Assembly: GCF_018119395.1 (NCBI RefSeq)
Contig: NZ_JAGPWD010000035.1
Coordinates: 1-61,003 of the forward strand
Length of the DNA stretch: 61,003 bases
DNA from: Massilia sp. ZL223
GTDB taxonomy: Bacteria; Pseudomonadota; Gammaproteobacteria; Burkholderiales; Burkholderiaceae_D
Direction of reading: 5' to 3'
Positions 45,344 through 52,739 of the stretch are shown piece by piece. The notes beneath the pieces were generated by a model that saw nothing but the letters and a program-made list of their open reading frames with translations, searched no databases and was not told where the DNA came from. How positions within the stretch are numbered: the first letter of the stretch is position 1; the number at the start of each line of letters is the position of its first letter. A program made the position numbers and the translations under genes.

Positions 45344-45682
45344 GTGGACCTCAACTACGCCAAATACCTGCCGTTGTCGGAAGCCACGTACTACGTGCTG
45401 GCCGCCTTGGACGAGCCCTTGCACGGCTATGCGCTGATGCAGAAAGTCGAGGCGATGAGCGAAGGAAACGTGGTCATCGGCCCCGGTACGCTCTACGGCG
45501 CTTTCTCAGCCCTGGAGAAGCAGGGCCTGATCGAAAAGCTCAGCGAGGTCGAGCGGCGCAAGACCTACGGATTGACGGACAAGGGCCGGCTGGTGCTGGC
45601 CGAGCAGGTGCGCCGGCTTTCCGTCATGGTGCGCAACGGACAGTTTGCTCTTTCACATAACCATCAAGGAGACGCGGCGTGA
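45344..45682 (+). CDS. PadR-family transcriptional regulator
   Basis: 112 aa. Winged-helix PadR fold: LSEATYYVLAALDEPLHGYALMQKVE, then GPGTLYGAFSALEKQGLIE and the wing with RRKTYGLTDKGR. GTG start (VDLNYAKYLPLS) with AGGAG 6 bp upstream; the upstream in-frame ATG lies inside the promoter region. Overlaps the DUF2812 gene by 4 bp. Autoregulation is likely given repeated elements in its promoter. Confidence 0.88.
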   Translation: MDLNYAKYLPLSEATYYVLAALDEPLHGYALMQKVEAMSEGNVVIGPGTLYGAFSALEKQGLIEKLSEVERRKTYGLTDKGRLVLAEQVRRLSVMVRNGQFALSHNHQGDAA

Positions 45683-46221
45683 ACGGAACGGAGACGAAGT
45701 TCAAGTTTTTCTTTGCCCATGAGGACGAGCAGCAAGAGGCCTGGCTGCGCGCCATGGCGCGCCAGGGCCTGCACCTGGAATCGGTGCATCCGCTCTGCTT
45801 CTGGTCCTTCCGCCGCGCAGAGCCGGCCGACGTCGTCTACCGCATCGATTCGCCCGACGCCGGCCGGGATCCCGGCTTCCAGCAGCTCATGGAGGACGCC
45901 GGGTGGACGCTTGCGGCCAGGACGGTTGGCTGGCATTACTGGCGCACCGAGGCCGTGCGCGGAAAAACGCCCGAACTGTTCAGCGACAACGCCTCGAAGG
46001 CAAGGAAGTTCAAGCAGCGGCTCGGCGTGCTGGTGGCCAGTGCGGTGCCGCTGTTCGTGGTGCTCGTCGTGACCGACATCCTCAGCCGGCTGCACGAGCT
46101 GTCGATGCCTTTCCTGCTGGCCTATGGGGGCGGTCTGGTCCTATACGTCCTGTTCCTGCAGTACTCGGTCGTGAAGCTGCTGCAGCGCATCCGCAGGCTG
46201 AACGGGCCTTTGCCGGCCTGA
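45679..46221 (+). CDS. DUF2812-type membrane protein
   Basis: 180 aa. N-terminal soluble part (FKFFFAHEDEQQEAWLRAMARQGLHLESV, GWHYWRTE) resembles DUF2812; two membrane helices follow (~115-135 and ~142-165). The GTG start overlaps the padR stop. PadR-DUF2812 pairs are common in Firmicutes, where the DUF protein is thought to partner with the regulator; function is undefined. Composition is like its neighbours, so no recent transfer is obvious. Confidence 0.8.
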   Translation: MNGTETKFKFFFAHEDEQQEAWLRAMARQGLHLESVHPLCFWSFRRAEPADVVYRIDSPDAGRDPGFQQLMEDAGWTLAARTVGWHYWRTEAVRGKTPELFSDNASKARKFKQRLGVLVASAVPLFVVLVVTDILSRLHELSMPFLLAYGGGLVLYVLFLQYSVVKLLQRIRRLNGPLPA

Positions 46222-46240
46222 GGCTCCGGGCCAGGCCGCC

Positions 46241-47005
46241 TTAGATTCCGCTCTTGCTGAGCGCGAAGGCTGCCAGGAAGCCCAGGACGGTGATGAGTCC
46301 CGCGAAATCGTGGGTTTCTTCGAAGGCTTCGGGAATCATGGTATCGACCAGCATGGCCAGCACCGCGCCCGCCGCCACGGCCATGGTGGCGGCCACCACT
46401 TCCGGCGGCGACTCGCTGAACACGCTGTAGCCGGCCAGGGCCGCGATGCCCGACAGCAGGGCGATGCCGCCCCAGATGCCGAAGATGTAGTGCGGCGAGC
46501 GGCCCGCGCGCTTCATGCCGGCGGCGCTCGACAAGCCCTCCGGGATGTTCGACATGAAGATCGCTCCCACCGCGACCAGGCTCACGCCGTTCCCGCCCAA
46601 CATCGACAGGCCGATCACGATCGACTCCGGAATCCCGTCGAGCAGGGCGCCGATCGCGATTGCCAGCCCGCTGCCGCTGTCCTGGGCTTCGCTCGGCTGG
46701 CGGCCGCCGGAGCGCTTGCGGTGGCGCGCACCCTGGCGCGCCAGAAGCCAGTTGGCCAGGGTGAACACGGCGGCGCCGGACAGGAAGCCCACCGCGCACG
46801 AGCCCAGGCCGTCGGTGTCATAGGCTTCGTCCATCAATTCGAAGGACAGCGCCGAGATCAGGACCCCGCTGCCGAAGGCCATGATGGCGGCGGTCAGGCG
46901 CTGCGGTATGGCGAAGCGGTAGCCGGCCACGGCGCCCAGCAGCAGGGCGCCGCCCGCCAGCAGCCCCCAGAAACCCGCCTGCAGCCATGCCGGTATGCTG
47001 TCCAT
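46241..47005 (-). CDS. ZIP-family metal transporter (second copy)
   Basis: 254 aa, about eight helices. Motifs SFELMDEAYDTDG in the first third, DGIPESIVIGLSML and SNIPEGLSSAAGMKRAG in helices 4-5, the metal path of ZIP proteins. A cytoplasmic loop is basic and Ser/Gln-rich (RHRKRSGGRQPSEAQ). Different from the ZIP next to Mn catalase. AAGGAGGAA is an excellent SD 4 bp upstream. Divergent from a GNAT gene; metal not determinable. Confidence 0.88.
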   Translation of the reverse strand: MDSIPAWLQAGFWGLLAGGALLLGAVAGYRFAIPQRLTAAIMAFGSGVLISALSFELMDEAYDTDGLGSCAVGFLSGAAVFTLANWLLARQGARHRKRSGGRQPSEAQDSGSGLAIAIGALLDGIPESIVIGLSMLGGNGVSLVAVGAIFMSNIPEGLSSAAGMKRAGRSPHYIFGIWGGIALLSGIAALAGYSVFSESPPEVVAATMAVAAGAVLAMLVDTMIPEAFEETHDFAGLITVLGFLAAFALSKSGI

Positions 47006-47098
47006 CGACTTCCTCCTTGTGCGCCATCATAGCGAAAGGCAAGATACTCGGCCGTACGCCTCATTCCCGTATCCCGGGGGATCAGGCACAATGGCGAA

Positions 47099-47554
47099 AT
47101 GAGTGAACCCGAAGCAGACAGCATCCGCATCCGCTGGTCCGAACCACAGGAAGCGGCCCGGCTGGCCGATATCTGGCGCCGCAGCGTGCGCGCCACCCAC
47201 GACTTCCTGCGCGAGGAAGACTTCCGCGACATCGACATACTCGTGCGCGAGCATTACCTGCCGCAGACGCGGGTCTGGGTCATCGATGTGGATGACGCGC
47301 CGGCGGGTTTCATGGGCCTGTCCGGCGCCCACGTGGACGCGTTGTTCATCGATCCCGGGCGGCGTGCGCGCGGCCTGGGCCGGGCCTTGCTCGACCACGC
47401 CGCGCGCCTGGCCGGACCGCTGACGGTCGACGTCAACGAACAGAATGCTCTCGCGGTCGGCTTCTACGAGCGCATGGGTTTTCGCCGCAGCGGGCGCTCG
47501 CCGCACGACGATGCCGGCCGCCCCTATCCGCTGCTGCACCTGCGCCAGGACTAG
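47099..47554 (+). CDS. GNAT-family N-acetyltransferase
   Basis: 151 aa, single GNAT domain. Acetyl-CoA loop DPGRRARGLGRALLDHAA (RxxGxG/A) near residues 85-100 and the C-terminal NALAVGFYERMGFRRSGRS. Resembles the YjaB-type small acetyltransferases. Substrate unknown. SD is weak. Followed after 25 bp by the phosphoesterase gene on the same strand. Confidence 0.88.
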   Translation: MSEPEADSIRIRWSEPQEAARLADIWRRSVRATHDFLREEDFRDIDILVREHYLPQTRVWVIDVDDAPAGFMGLSGAHVDALFIDPGRRARGLGRALLDHAARLAGPLTVDVNEQNALAVGFYERMGFRRSGRSPHDDAGRPYPLLHLRQD

Positions 47555-47579
47555 GCCGCGCCACGATCCGGAGTCTTCC

Positions 47580-48989
47580 ATGGATGTTCACCTTTTTGTC
47601 CGCGCCGCCGCCTTGCTGGCCTGCGCGCTGGCTGCGGGCTGCGGCAGCCTGGCCCGAGGGCCGGCACCCGCGGACGAGCCGGCCTTCGTGGTCCTGGGCC
47701 CGGACGGCGAGGCGCGGGCGCGGCTGGTCACGCGCGAACGCGGCTGCCCCGAGATCAGCGTGGACGGACGCGCTGTGCCGATGGCGGTGCGCGTGCCTTA
47801 CGGCGCGATTCCGTCCCGCCCGGGCGCGGATCCGGTGCTGGCCGGAGCGCCGAGCAGCGCGGTCCTGACCTGCGAGCAGGTCTTGCCGGCCGGCGTGCGT
47901 ACGGCCAGCGTGCGCGGCCAGCCGCTCGCGCTGCCAGTGCCGGCGCCGCGCCGTATCGTCGTCCTCGGCGACACCGGCTGCCGCCTCAAGAAAAGCAGTC
48001 TCCAGGATTGCAACGACCCGGACAGCTATCCCTTCGTCCAGGTGGCCGCCGCGGCCGCGGCCTGGAAGCCGGACCTGGTGATCCACGTGGGCGACTACCA
48101 CTACCGCGAGGACCCGTGTCCGCCAGGGCGCGCCGGCTGCGCGGGCAGCCCCTGGGGCTATGGCTGGGACGCGTGGCGCGCCGACTTCTTCGCGCCCGGC
48201 GCCGCGCTGCTGCGCGCCGCGCCCTGGGTCATGACGCGCGGGAACCACGAGTCCTGCGCCCGCGCGGGCCAGGGCTGGTGGCGCTATCTCGACCCGCGGC
48301 CCTTCGAGCCCGGGCGCGACTGCGACCTGCCTGCCGGCGACGCGCGCGCCGACCACGCCGAACCCTATGCGGTGCCGCTCGGCGGCGGCGCCCAGTTGAT
48401 CGTGTTCGATACCTCCAATACCAGCTGGCGCGGCCTGCCCGAGAGCGACCCGCGGCGCGCGCGCTACCGCGACACCTGGCGCGAGATCGCCCGGCTGGCG
48501 CAGGGCGCCGCCTACAACATCGGCGTCGACCATCACCCGCTGTTCGCCTTCGGCGCCAGCCAGGATGCGAAGACCGGGAAGGTCAGCTTGTTCGGCGGCG
48601 ACAAGGGCCTGCTGGACGCCTTCGGCGACATGGACCGCGGCTACCTGCCGGCCTCGGTTTCCATGCTGCTGTCGGGGCATGTGCACCTGTGGGAGCAGCT
48701 CAGCTTCTCCAGCCGCCATCCGACCCAGCTGGTCAGCGGCTTTTCGGGCACCGCCGAGGACACCTTGCCGCTGCCGGCGGTGATCCCGCCGGGGACCGGG
48801 CCGGCGCCGGGCGCGGTCGTCGAGCACTTCAGTTCCTGGGTCGACGGCTTCGGCTTCATGACCCTGGAGCGCAGCGGCGCGGCGAGCTGGGAAGTCGGCG
48901 TGTGGGACCGGCACGGGCGGCAGCGCAACCGCTGCACGGTCGAGGGCAGCAAGTCGCGCTGCGAGCTGGGCCAGGTGACAGGGGAGTAG
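47580..48989 (+). CDS. Metallophosphoesterase lipoprotein
   Basis: 469 aa. Lipoprotein signal ending ALAAGCG, a ~100-residue N-terminal region, then a calcineurin-like phosphoesterase fold: VVLGDTGC, DLVIHVGDYHYRE, TRGNHES, GVDHHPLF and LSGHVHLWE carry the dimetal ligands (D, GD-H, GNH, H, GH-H). Similar to secreted purple-acid-like phosphatases. GGAG lies ~7 bp before the ATG. Expected envelope-anchored phosphatase; substrate unknown. Transcript probably continues to the terminator at 49122-49152. Confidence 0.87.
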   Translation: MDVHLFVRAAALLACALAAGCGSLARGPAPADEPAFVVLGPDGEARARLVTRERGCPEISVDGRAVPMAVRVPYGAIPSRPGADPVLAGAPSSAVLTCEQVLPAGVRTASVRGQPLALPVPAPRRIVVLGDTGCRLKKSSLQDCNDPDSYPFVQVAAAAAAWKPDLVIHVGDYHYREDPCPPGRAGCAGSPWGYGWDAWRADFFAPGAALLRAAPWVMTRGNHESCARAGQGWWRYLDPRPFEPGRDCDLPAGDARADHAEPYAVPLGGGAQLIVFDTSNTSWRGLPESDPRRARYRDTWREIARLAQGAAYNIGVDHHPLFAFGASQDAKTGKVSLFGGDKGLLDAFGDMDRGYLPASVSMLLSGHVHLWEQLSFSSRHPTQLVSGFSGTAEDTLPLPAVIPPGTGPAPGAVVEHFSSWVDGFGFMTLERSGAASWEVGVWDRHGRQRNRCTVEGSKSRCELGQVTGE

Positions 48990-49000
48990 CAGAAACGCAC

Positions 49001-49152
49001 GCTAGTGCATTCGCACAAATGGGATTGCCTAAGCTTCACTTTTCAGGCAGACTAGCAGGGTGATGCCGGCCTGTACAGCCGGCGTCCGGTCAGCTACGGA
49101 GCGGATTCGTCCGCTTCTTTTACGCCCCCGCATTGCGCCGGGGGCGTTTTTT
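49001..49152 (+). ncRNA. Candidate structured small RNA or 3' UTR element
   Basis: Between convergent genes. In order: outer pair GCTA (49001) / TAGC (49053-49056) enclosing hairpins GTGC-ATTC-GCAC (49005-49016) and TGCCT...AGGCA (49026-49049), a possible three-way junction; GCCGGC-N7-GCCGGC (49065-49083); AGCGGA-TTCG-TCCGCT (49100-49115, UUCG tetraloop) followed by TCTTTT; and a terminator at 49122-49152. Could be an independent sRNA or the processed 3' UTR of the phosphoesterase. I recognise no known RNA family and no sure promoter. Confidence 0.4.
49122..49152 (+). terminator. Rho-independent terminator
   Basis: Stem ACGCCCCCG / CGGGGGCGT (9 bp, perfect) with an 8-base loop, then a run of six T. 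Ends plus-strand transcription before the convergent marR gene. Confidence 0.88.
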
Positions 49153-49196
49153 CGGCGTGCTTCCCATGCGCGTTCAGGATTGAGTGACAGCCGGCT

Positions 49197-49682
49197 CTAC
49201 AGCTGAGCCAGCGGAATCTTGCCGATATCGTCCGTATCCAGCTGTTCGATCAAGGTCTCCAGGTCGCGTTCCATGCGCAGCAGGGTGGCTTCGTCGAGGC
49301 TTGCCAGCGCGTCCGGCAGTACGCCGGCGAAGGGCATGGGCGCGCGCGCCAGGATCTCGGCGCCGGCCGGCAGCACCCGCAGCGCCACGTTGCGGCGGTC
49401 GGCGCTTTCGCGGCTGGCCGCCACGAAGCCGCGCTCGACCAGGCTGCGCACCAGGTTGCTGGCGGTGGACTGGTGGATGTCGAGCTCGCGCGCGAGGCTG
49501 GTGGCGCCGATGCCGGGCTGGCGTTCGATGACCGACAGGGCCCACAGCTGGGCTCCGCCGACGCCGGTGTCGCGTTCGACCTGGCGGAAATGGGTCTTGA
49601 CCGCATTGAACACGATGCGGAACTGGCGCAATACCCGCTGGGGCGGGGTTTCGGGAGGAAGGGAAGGGGTTTCTGGTCGCAT
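49197..49682 (-). CDS. MarR-family transcriptional regulator
   Basis: 161 aa. Winged HTH of MarR type (GIGATSLARELDIHQSTASNLVRSLVERGFVAASRESADRRNVALRVLPAG, residues ~60-110). Start MRPETPSLPP chosen; the SD is poor. A huge in-frame extension upstream crosses the divergent EAL gene antisense and is not real. Divergent from the CHASE-PAS-GGDEF-EAL gene over 135 bp, so control of that gene is possible; ligand unknown. Confidence 0.87.
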   Translation of the reverse strand: MRPETPSLPPETPPQRVLRQFRIVFNAVKTHFRQVERDTGVGGAQLWALSVIERQPGIGATSLARELDIHQSTASNLVRSLVERGFVAASRESADRRNVALRVLPAGAEILARAPMPFAGVLPDALASLDEATLLRMERDLETLIEQLDTDDIGKIPLAQL

Positions 49683-49817
49683 GCCGCGATGATACCCGAT
49701 GCGGCCTTCCACGGGGTTGACGCGGGCGTGCCGGTGCACGCCCGTTTGCCGGGTGTGGCGTCCTTGCTGCGCGGTAACGTCCCGCCAGCCCTTCCCCATC
49801 TTTGCTAGCATCGGGCA

Positions 49818-52637
49818 ATGCGAAGCACGCCTTTGACCCACACCTCCCTGCGGATGGGCGCGCTCTCGCGCGCGGCGGTGGCCACGTTCGTGCTCGGCCT
49901 CGCCTTGACCGTGGTCTTGTGCGCCGGCCTGCGGCAGGCTGAGACCGAGCGCACGCAGGCCGAGTTTGCCCAGCGCGCGGCGGTGCGCGCCGCCGCGGTC
50001 ACACGCGCCTTTGACGAGGCGACGGACGCCTTGCGCGCCACCAATCTGTTCTTCCAGGTCTCGGGGCAGCAGTCGGGCGACGTCGGTCGCGCCCAGTTCG
50101 ACGCCTTCGCCCAGCCGCTGATCCGGCGCCACGGCTATCTCCAGGCGCTCGAGTTCCAGCGCTTCGTCAGCGCGGCGGAGCGCGCAGCCTTCGAGGCCGA
50201 GCGCGCGCGCCTGTGGCCGGGTTTCGCCATCCGCGAACGCAGTGCGGACGGGCTGGAGCGCGCCGGGCCGCGCGAGCGCTACCTGGTGAACGACTACGTG
50301 GCGCCGATCGTCGGCAACGAAGCGGTGTACGGCTACGACGCGCTGTCCAATACGGCCCAGCGCGCATTCAGCGCGCGCGCGGTCGACAGCGGCGAGCCGA
50401 TCGCCAGTCCCTTGCTCGACCTGGTGCAGGGAGGCTGGGAGCGGCGCGGCATCCTGATCGCGATGCCGGTCTACCGGCCCGGCGCGCGCCTGGAAAGCCT
50501 GGCCGAGAGGCGCGCCGCGGCGCTCGGGCTGACCGTGGTCGTGATCGACGTCGCCCTGCTGGTCGGCGGGAGCCTCGACGCCGCGCACCTGCTGGGCGAC
50601 CGCGACTTTTCGCTGAGCCTGAGCGCGGCCGGCGCAGACGGCGCCATGCTGCAGGTGTTCCGGCATGGCGAAGCGCCCGGTCCGCTGCCCTGGTGGCAGG
50701 TGCTGGCAGGGGAGTCGCCATTGCGCCTGAAGCGCGGTTTCGACGTCGCCGGCTCGCACTGGGAACTGGAGGTCGAGCAGCGCCCGCCGGGGCTGGCCCA
50801 CCGCCTGGCCGAGCTGGCCGCCCTGGTGTTCGGCATGGTCCTGAGCCTGGCGCTCGCCAGCCTGGTGCAGCAGCGCAGCGCGCGCATCCGGCGCACCGAG
50901 GCGCTGGTCGAGCAGCGCACCGCCGCGCTCGAGATCGCAACCGGCTCGCTGCGCCTGTACCAGCGCGCCATCGAAGCGAGCGCCAATCCCATCCTGCTGG
51001 CCAGCGCGCTGCGGCCGGGATTTCCGATCGAGTACGCCAACCCGGCGACCAGCCGGGTCTACGGCTACGCCGCCGAGGAGCTGGCCGGCCGCCCGCTGGC
51101 CATGCTGGCGGGCGACGCCGCCGAGCAGCCGGCCCTGGAGGAACTGCACCAGGCGCTGCGCGAGCGGCGCGAAGGCCATGCCCTGCTGCGCCAGCAGACC
51201 CGCGACGGCACCGAGCTGTTCGGCGACGTCTACATCGCCCCGGTGCGCCGGCCAGGCGGCGTCACCGAGCACTTCGTGATCACCGTGTACGATGTGACCA
51301 AGGCCAAGCGCTACGAAGCGGAGCTGGAGCACCACGCCCAGTACGACACCCTGACCGGCCTGGCCAACCGGGCGCTGCTGGCCGACCGCATCGAACGCGC
51401 CATCGGCACCTCCGGCGGCAAGCCGGTGTGGGCGGTGGCGCTCGACATCGATCACTTCAAGCTGATCAACGATACCCTGGGCCGCAGCACTGGCGACGAG
51501 GCGCTGCGCGCGGTCGCGGCGCGCATCCAGGCGGCGGTGCGGCCGGCCGACACCGCGGCGCGGGTCGGCGGCGACGACTTCATGCTGGTGTTGTGCGGCT
51601 GCGCGGACGAGCGCCAGGCCGCCGCGCGCCTGCAGCTGGTGCGCGAGGCCGTCTCCGAACCGCTCGAACTGGATGGCCAGGCCCTGGTGCTGGGCTGCAC
51701 CGCCGGCGTGGCGGGCTATCCGGCCGATGGCGAGGATGCCGAGACCCTGGTCAAGCATGCCGAGATCGCGATGTACCGGGCCAAGGAGACCGGCCGCAAC
51801 GCGGTGCAGTTCTACGCGCCGCACATGAACGCGCGGGCGATCGACCGCCTGGTGCTGGAGGGCGCGCTGCGGGTCGCCATCCGCGACGACCAGTTCGAGC
51901 TGCATTTCCAGCCGCAGGTGGACCTGGCGAGCGGCTTCGTGGTCGGCACCGAGGCCCTGCTCCGCTGGCGCCACCCGCAACTGGGCACCGTGCGCCCCGA
52001 CCGCTTCATCGCCCTGGCCGAGGAGACCGGCCTGATCGTCCCGATCGGCGCCTGGGTGCTGCGCACCGCCTGCCGCCAGAACCAGCGCTGGCGGCGCGCC
52101 GGGCTGGGGCCGCTGCGGGTGGCGGTGAACCTGTCGGCGCGCCAGTTCGCCGAGCCTGACCTGGTGGAGACCGTGGCGCGCGCGCTCGAGGAATCCGGCC
52201 TGCCACCCGACTCGCTCGAGATCGAGCTGACCGAGAGCATGATGATGAGCGACGTCGAGGCGGCCATCGAGACCATGCGCTGCCTGAAGCGCATGGGGAT
52301 CAAGCTCTCGATCGACGATTTCGGCACCGGCTATTCGAGCCTGTCCTACCTGAAGCGCCTTCCCGTGGACGTGCTCAAGATCGACCGCTCCTTCGTGCAG
52401 GACATCGTCTCCAGCGCCGACAGCGCCGCCATGGTGGTCGCCATCGTCTCGCTGGCCCACGGGCTGCGCATGAACGTCATCGCCGAAGGGGTCGAGACCC
52501 TGGAGCAGCTCGACTACCTGCGCAACTGCGGCTGCGACGAGGTGCAGGGCTATGTCTATTGCCAGCCGCAGCCCGTGCAGGAGGTCGAACCCCTGCTGCG
52601 CGCCGGGCGGGTGCAGCCGGCGCCGGTCGACCCCTGA
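49818..52637 (+). CDS. CHASE-PAS-GGDEF-EAL membrane protein with GGDDF motif
   Basis: 939 aa. Helix ~18-38, periplasmic CHASE-type domain (~60-300, VNDYVAPIVGNEAVYGYD), second helix ~335-355, PAS (~385-500), GGDEF domain (~510-670), EAL domain (~685-930). The cyclase signature reads GGDDF (RVGGDDFMLVL) rather than GGDEF/GGEEF, so cyclase activity is probably lost. EAL motifs TEALLRW, ELTESMM, IDDFGTGYSS, KIDRSF and EGVETLEQ are intact. Likely a c-di-GMP phosphodiesterase answering an extracytoplasmic ligand. Confidence 0.92.
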   Translation: MRSTPLTHTSLRMGALSRAAVATFVLGLALTVVLCAGLRQAETERTQAEFAQRAAVRAAAVTRAFDEATDALRATNLFFQVSGQQSGDVGRAQFDAFAQPLIRRHGYLQALEFQRFVSAAERAAFEAERARLWPGFAIRERSADGLERAGPRERYLVNDYVAPIVGNEAVYGYDALSNTAQRAFSARAVDSGEPIASPLLDLVQGGWERRGILIAMPVYRPGARLESLAERRAAALGLTVVVIDVALLVGGSLDAAHLLGDRDFSLSLSAAGADGAMLQVFRHGEAPGPLPWWQVLAGESPLRLKRGFDVAGSHWELEVEQRPPGLAHRLAELAALVFGMVLSLALASLVQQRSARIRRTEALVEQRTAALEIATGSLRLYQRAIEASANPILLASALRPGFPIEYANPATSRVYGYAAEELAGRPLAMLAGDAAEQPALEELHQALRERREGHALLRQQTRDGTELFGDVYIAPVRRPGGVTEHFVITVYDVTKAKRYEAELEHHAQYDTLTGLANRALLADRIERAIGTSGGKPVWAVALDIDHFKLINDTLGRSTGDEALRAVAARIQAAVRPADTAARVGGDDFMLVLCGCADERQAAARLQLVREAVSEPLELDGQALVLGCTAGVAGYPADGEDAETLVKHAEIAMYRAKETGRNAVQFYAPHMNARAIDRLVLEGALRVAIRDDQFELHFQPQVDLASGFVVGTEALLRWRHPQLGTVRPDRFIALAEETGLIVPIGAWVLRTACRQNQRWRRAGLGPLRVAVNLSARQFAEPDLVETVARALEESGLPPDSLEIELTESMMMSDVEAAIETMRCLKRMGIKLSIDDFGTGYSSLSYLKRLPVDVLKIDRSFVQDIVSSADSAAMVVAIVSLAHGLRMNVIAEGVETLEQLDYLRNCGCDEVQGYVYCQPQPVQEVEPLLRAGRVQPAPVDP

Positions 52638-52739
52638 GCGCCCGAGAGAGCGCTGGCGCACCGTCGGCGCAGTCCAGGTCGGCTATACTTGATCCATTGC
52701 GCTTCAATGCGCGCGGATCGGCAATTGGCGGGACAATCA

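Noticed and set aside
49001..49083. c-di-GMP-I, mini-ykkC or other known riboswitch at the structured segment
   Set aside because: Helix arrangement is suggestive but the conserved bases of those families are not present, and no gene follows in the right orientation.
49197..52661. Very long minus-strand open frame (over 1,100 codons) antisense to the CHASE-PAS-GGDEF-EAL gene
   Set aside because: The opposite strand has complete, recognisable domains. Antisense open frames are common in DNA with G/C at third positions. Only the last 161 codons (MarR) are real.
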